A stretch of DNA of 64,000 bases from Niastella sp. (GCA_017744515.1 JAGIBF010000003.1:62001-126000); one strand, 5' to 3'. Shown: positions 15,543-24,360, counted from the first letter of the stretch. The notes: generated by a model from the sequence alone, not told the origin. Numbers and translations are program-made.

Positions 15543-16985
15543 ATGAAAACCCAGGAGAACATTTTATTGCTTGCAGATGCTTATAAGTATTCTCACCACA
15601 AGTTGTATTATCCCGGTACTACTAAAATCTATTCTTACCTCGAAAGCCGTGGCGGCCAGTTTGACGAAACGGTTTTCTTTGGTCTCCAATATTTCCTGAA
15701 ATACTATTTACAGGGTGAAGTGATCACCATTGAAAAGATCGATGCGGCTGCAGGGTTTCTGCAAGCAGTGTTTGGACGTGATGATGTTTTCGACAGGAGT
15801 AAATTTGATCATATTGTAAAAAAGCACGGAGGTCGTTTACCTGTACGCATCAAGGCTGTTGCTGAAGGCTCTGTTGTGCCTGTGAATAATGTACTCGTAA
15901 CCATCGAGAACACTGATCCTGAATGTTTCTGGCTTACCAACTTCCTGGAAACGCTGTTGATGCAGGTGTGGTACCCTTGTACAGTAGCGACTGTATCGAG
16001 AGAGATCCGGAAGATCACGACGGAGTATTTCCTGGAAACGGCTTCTACTGCTGCGATGGCCTCTATCGACTATGTACTGAATGATTTTGGTTTTCGGGGA
16101 GTGAGCTCCGTGGAGAGTGCGGGCATTGGCGGCGCAGCTCACTTGCTGAGTTTCTGCGGCAGTGACAATATCATGGGCAGTGTGATGGCGGAGCGTTATT
16201 ATAATGCTTCCAAAGTGTATGGTACATCCATCCCTGCTACGGAACACTCTATCTGTACTTTGCTTGGTGAAGAGGGTGAGCTGGAGATATTCAAACATAT
16301 TCTGCAGACTTTCCCCACAGGTGTGGTGGCTTGTGTGTCTGACTCGTATGATATTTTCAGGGCTTGTAGTGAATACTGGGGGGAGGAGTTAAAGCAAATG
16401 GTGTTGAGCCGTGACGGTGTACTCGTGATCCGGCCTGACAGTGGTGATCCTGTGTTTACGCTGCTGAGGGTTTTTGATATCCTGTTTGAGAAGTTTGGTT
16501 TTACTATTAATGAGAAGGGCTTCAGGGTATTGCCTTCTCAGGTGCGGGTGATCCAGGGTGATGGCATCAATGTGGATTCTATCCGTCACATTTATAATGC
16601 GCTCAAGATTAATGGCATCAGTGCGGAGAATTTAGTATTAGGTATGGGTGGCGCTTTGCTGCAAAAGGTGGACAGGGACACGCAGAAGTTTGCTTTCAAA
16701 TGTTCTTATGCCGAAGTAGGTGGTGAAGCTGTGGATGTTCAAAAGAACCCTATCGAGATCGACTCTCATGGTCAGCTGGTGCAGTCTTTCAAAAAGTCTA
16801 AGGCTGGTCAATTGAAACTGATCCGTACTGAAGGGGGTTATCAGACTGTACGTAAAGAGCTGGCTTCTGGTGAAGAGGATCAATTGATCACCGTGTTTGA
16901 GAATGGAGAGCTGGCGAATGAAGTGAGTTTTGAGGCTGCGCGGGAGAGGGTTGCGATTGAGAAGGAAGAGAAGGTTATTAATTAA
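15543..16985 (+). CDS. nadV: Nicotinamide phosphoribosyltransferase (NAMPT)
   Basis: 480 residues, close to the length of human NAMPT (491). It converts nicotinamide and PRPP to NMN, the substrate of the preceding gene product. Conserved segments include DAYKYSHHKLYYPGTTKIYS near the N-terminus, SIPATEHS with the active-site His, VSDSYDIF, and VIRPDSGDP, which are diagnostic of NAMPT rather than nicotinate phosphoribosyltransferase. The start was set at ATG 15543; the preceding GTG adds one residue. Together NadV and NadM form a two-step route from nicotinamide to NAD. Confidence 0.92.
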   Translation: MKTQENILLLADAYKYSHHKLYYPGTTKIYSYLESRGGQFDETVFFGLQYFLKYYLQGEVITIEKIDAAAGFLQAVFGRDDVFDRSKFDHIVKKHGGRLPVRIKAVAEGSVVPVNNVLVTIENTDPECFWLTNFLETLLMQVWYPCTVATVSREIRKITTEYFLETASTAAMASIDYVLNDFGFRGVSSVESAGIGGAAHLLSFCGSDNIMGSVMAERYYNASKVYGTSIPATEHSICTLLGEEGELEIFKHILQTFPTGVVACVSDSYDIFRACSEYWGEELKQMVLSRDGVLVIRPDSGDPVFTLLRVFDILFEKFGFTINEKGFRVLPSQVRVIQGDGINVDSIRHIYNALKINGISAENLVLGMGGALLQKVDRDTQKFAFKCSYAEVGGEAVDVQKNPIEIDSHGQLVQSFKKSKAGQLKLIRTEGGYQTVRKELASGEEDQLITVFENGELANEVSFEAARERVAIEKEEKVIN

Positions 16986-17044
16986 AGCTATGTTGAAGCC
17001 TTTGAAGAGGTTTTGGCAGGGGGGTCTACAACTGTATATGATTT

Positions 17045-17593
17045 ATGAAATATTCTTTGGACATATTGAAGCAGGGTATTGAGGCGGGCCAACCTGTTGA
17101 GTATTTCCTCTTCTGGGGCCATACACAAAAGCAGGATGGTGTGGTTGATAAGTCTTGTCTGAGCCAGTGGTTCCCCGCTCCTTTCACTGTTGATGGTGTT
17201 ACTTATGCTACTGCTGAGCATTGGATGATGGCAAAGAAGGCTTTACTGTTTGGTGATCAGGATGCTTTTCAAGAAATACTTGCAACACCAAAGCCTGCTG
17301 TTGCCAAATCAATTTGCAGAAAGGTAAAAAATTTTGATGCCGAGGCGTGGAAAGAGGTGGGGTATGGGTTTGTTACAGAAGGTTCATTTCACAAGTTTTC
17401 TCAACATGCTTTTTTGAAGGAGTTTTTGATAAGAACAGGGAAGAAAGTCATTGTTGAAGCGAGTCCATTTGACGCAATCTGGGGGATTGGCTTATCGCAA
17501 AACTCGAAAGAGGCAATGAACCCTTTTAAATGGAGAGGAACGAACCTGTTAGGTTTTGCACTGATGGAGGCGAGGGACAGGTTAGTGATCTAA
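17045..17593 (+). CDS. NADAR family (YbiA/DUF1768) ADP-ribose-linked glycosidase
   Basis: 182 residues. Diagnostic NADAR segments are YFLFWGH near residue 20, LSQWFPAPFTVDGVTYATAE and HWMMAKKALLFGD around 38-72, NFDAEAW near 98, and the C-terminal NLLGFALMEARD. The family takes its name from NAD and ADP-ribose gene contexts. Members have been shown to hydrolyse N-glycosidic bonds, including removal of ADP-ribose from guanine in DNA, and YbiA-type enzymes act on riboflavin intermediates. The NAD-operon context here favours an ADP-ribose substrate. Gaps of 59 and 47 bases separate it from its neighbours. Confidence 0.85.
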   Translation: MKYSLDILKQGIEAGQPVEYFLFWGHTQKQDGVVDKSCLSQWFPAPFTVDGVTYATAEHWMMAKKALLFGDQDAFQEILATPKPAVAKSICRKVKNFDAEAWKEVGYGFVTEGSFHKFSQHAFLKEFLIRTGKKVIVEASPFDAIWGIGLSQNSKEAMNPFKWRGTNLLGFALMEARDRLVI

Positions 17594-17640
17594 TAAAATT
17601 ATTTAAGGCAAGTGTTTTCCTTCAGAAAAAGATTTCAATT

Positions 17641-18579
17641 ATGACAAGGGATCAGGTATATGGTGGTTTGTTTGGCGTAGCGATCGGTGATGCGCTTGGC
17701 GTACCAGCCGAATTCACCTCACGTGCTTCGCTGAAGCTTGATCCGATCAAGGATTTTGTGGGTTATAAGAGTCATCGCCAGCCTCCGGGAACTTTTTCGG
17801 ATGATAGCTCACTGACTTTTTGCCTGGCGGCTTCCTTGTGTAATGGGTATGACCTGCATGATATCGGTAATCGTTTTGCCCGGTGGTATGATGCTGGTTA
17901 CTGGACGGCCGGTGGCAATGTGTTTGATATCGGTATGACTACCAGCCGGGCCATCGACAGGCTGAAAAAGGGAATACATCCGGATCTCGCAGGTGATACT
18001 GCAGAAGATGCCAACGGTAATGGCAGTCTTATGCGTATTTTGCCTTTGCTGTTTTATATCAAAGGAATGGATATCGAGCAGCGATTTGAAATCACTAAAG
18101 CTGTTTCGTCTATTACGCATGGCCACATACGGTCTGTAATTGCCTGCTTCTATTACCTGGAGTTTGCTTTATGCTTGTTGAAAGGGCAGGATAAACAAAT
18201 GGCTTATACAGCTGCCGGGGCAATGGTATCTGCATTTATTACCAAGAAAGGTATTTCGCAGAAGGAAGTTGATCTGTTTGCTCTTTTGTTGTCGGCTGAT
18301 ATCAGGCAGCAATCTATTGACTCGATTTCTTCTTCCGGATATGTGATGAGTACGTTGCAAGCGTCCATGTATTGTTTTATGACAACTGATAATTTTAAGG
18401 ACGCAGTTCTGATGGCAGTGAATCTTGGTAATGATTCTGATACCACTGGGGCTGTAACAGGCGGACTGGCTGGTTTGTATTACGGATTCAATGCTATTCC
18501 TGCCCATTGGCGTTCCGGCATCAAACGTAGTGCTGATATTTTAGATCTTAGTGAGCTTGTTTTTATTTCATTGGGTTGA
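17641..18579 (+). CDS. ADP-ribosylglycohydrolase (DraG/ARH family)
   Basis: 312 residues, all-alpha. It removes ADP-ribose from modified proteins or nucleic acids using two magnesium ions. Motifs in order are GDALGVPAEF near residue 15, FSDDSSLT near 53 (metal ligands), NGSLMRILPL near 123, and GNDSDTTGAVTGGLAG near 262, which supplies the other metal-binding Asp pair. The start was placed at ATG 17641, 47 bases after NADAR; the longer frame from 17530 overlaps it. DraG-like genes are known companions of NrtR-controlled NAD genes, which fits. Confidence 0.9.
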   Translation: MTRDQVYGGLFGVAIGDALGVPAEFTSRASLKLDPIKDFVGYKSHRQPPGTFSDDSSLTFCLAASLCNGYDLHDIGNRFARWYDAGYWTAGGNVFDIGMTTSRAIDRLKKGIHPDLAGDTAEDANGNGSLMRILPLLFYIKGMDIEQRFEITKAVSSITHGHIRSVIACFYYLEFALCLLKGQDKQMAYTAAGAMVSAFITKKGISQKEVDLFALLLSADIRQQSIDSISSSGYVMSTLQASMYCFMTTDNFKDAVLMAVNLGNDSDTTGAVTGGLAGLYYGFNAIPAHWRSGIKRSADILDLSELVFISLG

Positions 18580-18606
18580 TTATGGTGTACCCACCTTGAT
18601 ACTGAC

Positions 18607-20601
18607 ATGAAAAAATTATCCTTTTTTACCGGAGCCTTGCTGCTGCTCCAGGTTTGTTATAGCCAGACAAAAAAAGACACTGTTTCTTTATTGGAAGAAG
18701 TGGTGGTGTCTTCTCCTTTTACTTCTTCTGTTCAATCGCCGGTGACGATGGGTTACTTTTCGCGCAAGGAATTGGAGCGACGGAATTATGGTCAGGAGCC
18801 TTCGACATTACTGGCGCAATCTCCTGCTGTGACTTTTTATACGGATGCAGGGAGTGCTTCGGGTTATTCTTATTTCAGGATCCGTGGTATCGATCAGACA
18901 AGGATCAACATGAGCCTGAATGGTGTGCCGCTCAATGAGCCGGAAGATCAGGGTGTTTATTTTTCCAATTATCCTGACTTCCTCGAATCGGTTTCCGGTA
19001 TTCATATTCAACGGGGTGCCGGTTATTCCAAACCCGGTGTGGCGGCTTACGGTGGCAGCCTGTATTTTGAGTCGGTACGTTTTGCCGATAGTGCAAGCGG
19101 CCAGGTTTCAGCAGGGTATGGTTCTTTTAATTATTACCGGTTGAACGGGAGTATCAATACTGGATTGAAGAATAATATGGGGGTTTATGCGCGTGCGTCG
19201 CATTTGCATTCTGATGGTTACCGTGATCATTCGGCCAATAGTTCAAGCTCCGTGTTCATCAATCCCGGTTACCGGGGCGATAAGCATAAGGTGTATATGA
19301 TCGCTTTCCTCGGTGAGCAAAAGAATGAGCTGGCGTGGATCGGTGCTCCGATGGACAGCATCAACAAGAATAAGAAGTTCAACTCCAACAGCAACCAGGA
19401 GTATGACCGTTTTTTGCAGGGGCATGTGCAGGTGCATCATGAATGGCAGTTGAACAGCCGACAGCAGCTGCACACTGGCGTTTTTTATAATTACCTCGAT
19501 GGCAATTATGATTTTGATTATAATCATTTCTCTGATCTGCCATCGACTGATGAGTTGTACAACTATGCTTTCCGGTCTAATTTCTATGGTGCTTTTTCTT
19601 ATTTCTCTCATGCTGCCAAGGGTTTCCGGTGGTATAGTGGTGTGCAGGGGCAGTGGTACCAACGCAGGCATCGCGGCAGTGAGAAGGCTCTTGGTACATT
19701 GTATACCAATACCGGCTATAGAAATGAGGGCAGTGTTTTTACCAAGGCTGTTTTCAGTACCGGCCGCTGGGACCTGCTGGGCGATGTGCAATATCGCTAC
19801 AGCAGTTTTACTTACGCTGGCGCAGAGGTGATGCCGGGGCAATACTGGAATTTTCTGAACAGCACGCTCGGTGTTAATTACCGTGTTGGTGATGAAACGC
19901 GGCTTTATTATTCTATTGGTCATACGCACCGGGAGCCTACGCGTAATGACTTGTTTATGGGTAATGATGACCTGACGCGGGACAGCAATGGTGAGCTGTT
20001 GTTCAACCCCGTAAAGCCTGAGCAGGTGATCGACCAGGAGCTGGGGGTTAAGCATTTCTCGCGGAAGCTGTACGTATGTGCCAATTTGTATTATATGCGT
20101 TTTCGCCATGAGATCACACTCAATGGTCAGATCGGGCCTACCGGCGTGCCGCTGCACAGCAGTGCTGCTCGTAGTTACCGGAGTGGGATAGAATTGGATG
20201 CTGCCTGGAAATGGGAGAATGGTATCGAGTGGCGTAATCAGTCTGCTGCTTCGCTGAACCGGATCAAAGAAGCAGGGGTAGACCTGCATCCTGTTTTGAC
20301 GCCCGGATTTATCAGTAACCAGGAATGCAGGCTGGTAAAGAAACGCTGGCAGGCAGGGGTTGGTTTTCGCTATCAGGGTGAGTCGTACATCGATTATGCG
20401 AATACAGTGAAGCTGCCTAATTATTTCATTGTGAATGCAGACGCCAGCTGGCAGCTGGGTCGTGTAACTTTATATGGTGTGCTGAATAATATTACGAACC
20501 GGGTGTATTTTACCAATGGGTTGATCGCTGGATCGGGTGTGCCTGGTTATTTTATTCAAGCTCCTATCAATTTTTATGCGGGTGTACGGGTGAAGTGGTA
20601 A
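18607..20601 (+). CDS. TonB-dependent outer-membrane receptor inside the NAD operon
   Basis: 664 residues. It has a signal peptide (1-20, ending in CYSQ), a TonB box-like segment LLEEVVVSSP at about 28-37, a plug domain (45-160, with RIRGIDQTRINMSLNGVPLN) and a beta-barrel to the C-terminus, ending in YAGVRVKW with an aromatic last residue. There is no N-terminal carboxypeptidase-like domain and no SusD partner, so it is not a polysaccharide-utilisation receptor. It lies 27 bases after the ADP-ribosylglycohydrolase and 12 before the NadR-like gene. An NAD precursor or nucleotide is the likeliest ligand, by context only. Confidence 0.9.
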   Translation: MKKLSFFTGALLLLQVCYSQTKKDTVSLLEEVVVSSPFTSSVQSPVTMGYFSRKELERRNYGQEPSTLLAQSPAVTFYTDAGSASGYSYFRIRGIDQTRINMSLNGVPLNEPEDQGVYFSNYPDFLESVSGIHIQRGAGYSKPGVAAYGGSLYFESVRFADSASGQVSAGYGSFNYYRLNGSINTGLKNNMGVYARASHLHSDGYRDHSANSSSSVFINPGYRGDKHKVYMIAFLGEQKNELAWIGAPMDSINKNKKFNSNSNQEYDRFLQGHVQVHHEWQLNSRQQLHTGVFYNYLDGNYDFDYNHFSDLPSTDELYNYAFRSNFYGAFSYFSHAAKGFRWYSGVQGQWYQRRHRGSEKALGTLYTNTGYRNEGSVFTKAVFSTGRWDLLGDVQYRYSSFTYAGAEVMPGQYWNFLNSTLGVNYRVGDETRLYYSIGHTHREPTRNDLFMGNDDLTRDSNGELLFNPVKPEQVIDQELGVKHFSRKLYVCANLYYMRFRHEITLNGQIGPTGVPLHSSAARSYRSGIELDAAWKWENGIEWRNQSAASLNRIKEAGVDLHPVLTPGFISNQECRLVKKRWQAGVGFRYQGESYIDYANTVKLPNYFIVNADASWQLGRVTLYGVLNNITNRVYFTNGLIAGSGVPGYFIQAPINFYAGVRVKW

Positions 20602-20613
20602 TTGTATTTCTGT

Positions 20614-21597
20614 ATGAAGAAAAAAGGATTGGTACTGGGCAAGTTCATGCCGTTGCACAAGGGGCATCTGGCATTGATCGACTTTGCTCTACAGCATTGT
20701 GAGCAACTGGTGGTGATGTTGTGTGTATCGGACAAAGAACCGATCGGCGGAGCTGTGCGTAAAGGCTGGCTTGATACACATTATCGACAGGATACACGTG
20801 TGCAGATTGCTTTGGTTGAATATGATGAAGCGGTGCTTCCCAACAGCTCGGTATCATCCAGGTCTATTTCTGCATTGTGGGCTGCTTATATACAGGGCCA
20901 TTTTCCTGGTATCGAGGTATTTGTTTCTTCAGAGCCTTATGGAGAGTATGTGGCCGAGTTCCTCGGTATCGTGCATCGTTGTTTTGACCAGGAGCGGAAG
21001 GAGGTGCCCGTATCTGCCAGCGCCATACTTCGTAATCCTTTTGCGCATTGGGACCTTATCGCTGCGGCGGCGCGCCCATGGTTTGTGAAGAAGGTGTGTA
21101 TCAGTGGTTCTGAGTCCACCGGTAAATCAACTTTAACGGAAAAGCTCGGTGCTTATTTCGATTCGGCTTTTGTACCAGAGATGGCCCGTGATGTGATCGA
21201 CTCTACTGATGAAGTAGTATTCGATGACCTGCTGAAGATTGCCACGCTGCATGCCACGACCATCAATGAGCGATTGCCATTGGCGAATAAAGTGCTCGTG
21301 TGTGATACGGATGTGCTAATTACCAGGTCTTATTCGCGGTACCTGTTCAACCGGCCATTGGTTGTGCCGGACTGGATCGAAGATGCCAACCGGTTTGACC
21401 TGCACTTGTTTCTCGACACAGATTGTCCGTATGTGCAAGATGGCACCCGGTTATCGGAAGCTGAACGTAATGCGCTGAGTGGTTATCATGAGCAGGAGTT
21501 GAGAGATGCCGGTATTGATTATGTAAAGATTGGTGGCAGCTGGGAGGAACGGTTTGAGCGTGCGAAGGAAATTATTATTAAACGATTTTCAATGTAA
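20614..21597 (+). CDS. nadR: NadR-like NMN adenylyltransferase / nicotinamide riboside kinase
   Basis: 327 residues. The N-terminal nucleotidyltransferase-like domain has H15-K-G-H18 in GKFMPLHKGH. The C-terminal P-loop kinase domain starts with GSESTGKST at about residues 163-172 and matches the ribosylnicotinamide kinase part of NadR. It would phosphorylate nicotinamide riboside to NMN and may adenylate it to NAD. The helix-turn-helix of enterobacterial NadR is missing, so it is an enzyme and not a repressor. The start was set at ATG 20614, 12 bases after the receptor stop; TTG 20602 is in frame. Confidence 0.88.
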   Translation: MKKKGLVLGKFMPLHKGHLALIDFALQHCEQLVVMLCVSDKEPIGGAVRKGWLDTHYRQDTRVQIALVEYDEAVLPNSSVSSRSISALWAAYIQGHFPGIEVFVSSEPYGEYVAEFLGIVHRCFDQERKEVPVSASAILRNPFAHWDLIAAAARPWFVKKVCISGSESTGKSTLTEKLGAYFDSAFVPEMARDVIDSTDEVVFDDLLKIATLHATTINERLPLANKVLVCDTDVLITRSYSRYLFNRPLVVPDWIEDANRFDLHLFLDTDCPYVQDGTRLSEAERNALSGYHEQELRDAGIDYVKIGGSWEERFERAKEIIIKRFSM

Positions 21598-21601
21598 GTA
21601 T

Positions 21602-22156
21602 ATGAATAAAGAATTAGCCAGGGTCAGCAAGTTTATGAGCCTGGTGTTGCGGCATAAGCCGGAAGAGATTGGCCTGGAGCTTCATGAAGGAGGATGGGCC
21701 TATGTAGATGAGTTGATCAGCAAGATCAACCAACATGGTGTATCGCTTGACCTTGCGTTGTTGCAGGTTGTTGTGGACACCAATGATAAGAAGCGTTTTG
21801 CTTTTAATGATGACAAGACTATGATCAGGGCCAGCCAGGGGCATAGTGTGGAGGTTGATCTTCAGCTGCCCGTGGCAGCAGCGCCCGCCGTCCTGTATCA
21901 TGGAACAGCGGCTCATCTTGTAGATGCTGTGCTGGCGGAGGGCCTGAAACGGCAGCGCCGGCATCATGTGCATTTATCGGCTCAGCCTGCTACAGCTATT
22001 TCAGTAGGTGGGCGGCATGGCAAGCCCGTGTTGCTGCAGATCGATGCGCAGGGGATGCAGGCGGCTGGTTATATATTTTATCTTTCGGCCAATGGTGTTT
22101 GGCTGGCTGACGAGATTCCTGCTGCTTTCATTAGCAAAGTCGACAGACATAAATAA
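21602..22156 (+). CDS. kptA: RNA 2'-phosphotransferase (Tpt1/KptA family)
   Basis: 184 residues. The N-terminal winged-helix-like half carries SKFMSLVLRHKPEEIGLEL; the C-terminal NAD-binding half carries YHGTAAHLVDAVLAEGLK and HHVHLS. Tpt1 enzymes transfer an internal RNA 2'-phosphate to NAD+, releasing nicotinamide. Some bacterial Tpt1 enzymes also put ADP-ribose on 5'-phosphate RNA or DNA ends. It starts four bases after the NadR-like gene and is the last gene of the operon before the terminator. Its nicotinamide product would feed NAMPT in the same operon. Confidence 0.88.
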   Translation: MNKELARVSKFMSLVLRHKPEEIGLELHEGGWAYVDELISKINQHGVSLDLALLQVVVDTNDKKRFAFNDDKTMIRASQGHSVEVDLQLPVAAAPAVLYHGTAAHLVDAVLAEGLKRQRRHHVHLSAQPATAISVGGRHGKPVLLQIDAQGMQAAGYIFYLSANGVWLADEIPAAFISKVDRHK

Positions 22157-22197
22157 AAAACGCGGAGCCGTATGTATGGCCCCGCGTTCAGTTTTTC
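22157..22197 (+). terminator. Terminator of the NAD salvage operon
   Basis: Stem CGCGGAGCC (22161-22169) with GGCCCCGCG (22178-22186), one mismatch, extended by AA/TT, followed by CAGTTTTT. It lies directly after the kptA stop and also faces the small gene on the minus strand. Confidence 0.75.
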
Positions 22198-22214
22198 TGA
22201 AATTGGATATCTTT

Positions 22215-22469
22215 TTAGGCTGCTACGCGTTGGTATAGCTCGCGGCCAATTTGTTCGTCAAGTTTATCGGGTACATGATTAGCAGCATTACTGCTGTCAA
22301 TAGCTGTCAGACGATTGAGGTCTTTATCCCAACCATATATGTGTACAGGGCTATCATTGATGCTCACCCTGAAACGTGTTTCTGTTGACAGTGTTTGGTA
22401 TGGGGTAGCTTTTACTACAAGTGGTTTACCGTCTATCGTCAATTCGAAAATCTCTGTTCTTGTTTTCAT
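22215..22469 (-). CDS. Hypothetical protein, 84 aa
   Basis: A small soluble protein with a predicted beta-sheet N-terminal half (MKTRTEIFELTIDGKPLVVK) and helical C-terminus (LDEQIGRELYQRVAA). No domain recognised. It reads toward the NAD-operon terminator. A purine-rich AGGAG occurs 9-13 bases before the start, one of few SD-like sequences in the window. Confidence 0.6.
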   Translation of the reverse strand: MKTRTEIFELTIDGKPLVVKATPYQTLSTETRFRVSINDSPVHIYGWDKDLNRLTAIDSSNAANHVPDKLDEQIGRELYQRVAA

Positions 22470-22716
22470 AACTCCTCCGTTTTTTATAATTATGAATTCA
22501 TGTATAGTATTTCAATAAGCGTGCCGTTATGTGCCAATTTACTGTTGTAAAGCGGGGCTTTTAATGTGTATTTAATAAGGGTATTCCGATGCGGCAGCTA
22601 TATGTCTGTATTAGGTGCCATTCCTGGTAAATAGTGTTAGAGGTTTGTTAACTCCCGATGTGCATTTAATTCCCGTTTTGTCTTACCTTTTACCCTTAAT
22701 AAAAATCAAATCTCAT

Positions 22717-24360
22717 ATGCGTTCTTATCTTGTACAGTTTTCATTGGCTGCTTCTTTACTGACAGTGGCCTGTGGTGAAAATAAGTCAGCTGCTTCCGGC
22801 GATGACGGCGTGGCTGCGATGAGCGTCGATAGTCTCGGTAAACATATTAGCGTGCTGGCGTCTGATGAATTCCAGGGGCGCAAGCCTTTTACCGAGGGTG
22901 AAACTAAAACCATCAATTATCTGAAGGAGCAGTTTGCCAACGTGGGCCTGGAGCCCGGTAATGGCGATAGCTATTTCCAGGAGGTTCCGATGGTCAATAT
23001 CACTACGGCTGCTGCCGCCTCCATGCAGGTACAAAGTGGTAAGGGCAATTTTACGCTGAAGGGGTTTGATGATTATGTTATCTGGACAGATAAGACCGAT
23101 TCGCTGATCACGCTGGATAAGAGTGATCTTGTGTTTGCTGGTTATGGGGTGGTGGCTCCGGAATACAGCTGGAATGATTATGCGGGGCTTGATGTAAAGG
23201 GCAAGGTTGTGTTGGTGCTCGTGAATGATCCCGGCTATAACAGTGGTGACAGTTCTTTATTCAAAGGCAAGACCATGACTTATTATGGTCGCTGGACATA
23301 TAAGTTTGAAGAAGCTGCCCGGCAGGGCGCAAAGGGTTGCCTGATCGTTCACAATACGCAAGCTGCGAGCTATCCCTTTGCAGTTGTACAGAACAACTGG
23401 AATGGTTCAAGGCTGCGCCTTGACAACAGGGGCAAGAGTGAACAACTGTGCGATGTGATCGGCTGGGTGTCTGGCCCTACTGCCAATAAGTTGCTCGCAG
23501 CTGCCGGACAGGACAGCACTTTGTTGGCGAAGGCCGATGTGCGTGGCTTCAAAGGCACGCCACTTAATGTGAAGCTGTCTACCACCATGCAGGTGAAGCC
23601 GGTTTATAATAAGTCGAACAACGTGATCGGCAAGATCACCGGCAGCAAGAAGCCTGATGAATACATCATCTATACTGCGCACTGGGATCACCTCGGTATC
23701 GGCAAACCTGATGAAAAGGGTGACTCTATTTATAATGGCGCTTTTGACAATGCCAGTGCCACTGCCGGGCTCATCGAACTGGCGCGTGCATTCAAGAGCC
23801 TGACAGAAAAGCCAGAGCGTACTATCCTCTTCTTATCTGTAACTGCAGAGGAGCAAGGGCTGTGGGGTTCTGCCTGGTATGCTCAGAATCCTGTTTATCC
23901 TGCTGCCAAGACTATTGCCAATATTAATATGGATGGTTTGAGCCCGTTTGAAGCAACTAAAGACATCATCGTTGTTGGTCAAGGGCAATCTGATCTGGAG
24001 GATTATTTGAAGGAGGCTGCTGAGAAGGCTGGCCGCTATGTAGCTTTTGAAAATCATCCTGAAGCTGGTTATTATTATCGCTCCGACCATTTCAACTTTG
24101 CGAAGGTGGGTATCCCAGCCCTGTATACAGAACGTGGTATCGACATTGTGGGCAAGGGTAAGGAGTATGGTGAAAAGGTGCATGCTGAATACCAGGAGAA
24201 GCATTATCACCGTCCCTCCGATCAGTACGATGCTGCTACCTGGACTTTGGCCGGCGGCATGGATGATCTGAAGCTGTTGTTCGAAGTGGGCAAGCGGATC
24301 GCTTTTGGCGATCAGGTGCCTGGATGGAAGGAAGGGTCGGAGTTTAAGGGAAAGCGGTGA
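22717..24360 (+). CDS. M28-family zinc metallopeptidase lipoprotein
   Basis: 547 residues. It has a lipoprotein signal (MRSYLVQFSLAASLLTVAC, lipid-modified Cys19). A PA-type insert covers about residues 110-300. The M28 zinc-peptidase core follows, with ligands HWDHLG near 319, DNASAT near 340, the catalytic pair EEQG near 372 and a C-terminal HYHRPSDQ. Aminopeptidase activity in the periplasm or on the membrane surface is expected. The start was set at ATG 22717 because it gives a clean lipobox; the longer frame from 22615 has none. A near-consensus element TACCTTTT lies about 25 bases upstream. Confidence 0.88.
   Translation: MRSYLVQFSLAASLLTVACGENKSAASGDDGVAAMSVDSLGKHISVLASDEFQGRKPFTEGETKTINYLKEQFANVGLEPGNGDSYFQEVPMVNITTAAAASMQVQSGKGNFTLKGFDDYVIWTDKTDSLITLDKSDLVFAGYGVVAPEYSWNDYAGLDVKGKVVLVLVNDPGYNSGDSSLFKGKTMTYYGRWTYKFEEAARQGAKGCLIVHNTQAASYPFAVVQNNWNGSRLRLDNRGKSEQLCDVIGWVSGPTANKLLAAAGQDSTLLAKADVRGFKGTPLNVKLSTTMQVKPVYNKSNNVIGKITGSKKPDEYIIYTAHWDHLGIGKPDEKGDSIYNGAFDNASATAGLIELARAFKSLTEKPERTILFLSVTAEEQGLWGSAWYAQNPVYPAAKTIANINMDGLSPFEATKDIIVVGQGQSDLEDYLKEAAEKAGRYVAFENHPEAGYYYRSDHFNFAKVGIPALYTERGIDIVGKGKEYGEKVHAEYQEKHYHRPSDQYDAATWTLAGGMDDLKLLFEVGKRIAFGDQVPGWKEGSEFKGKR

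Noticed and set aside
19243-20289. 348-aa open frame on the minus strand inside the TonB receptor gene
   Set aside because: It is a shadow of the receptor, whose protein features are clear; the minus-strand translation has no domain and no promoter.
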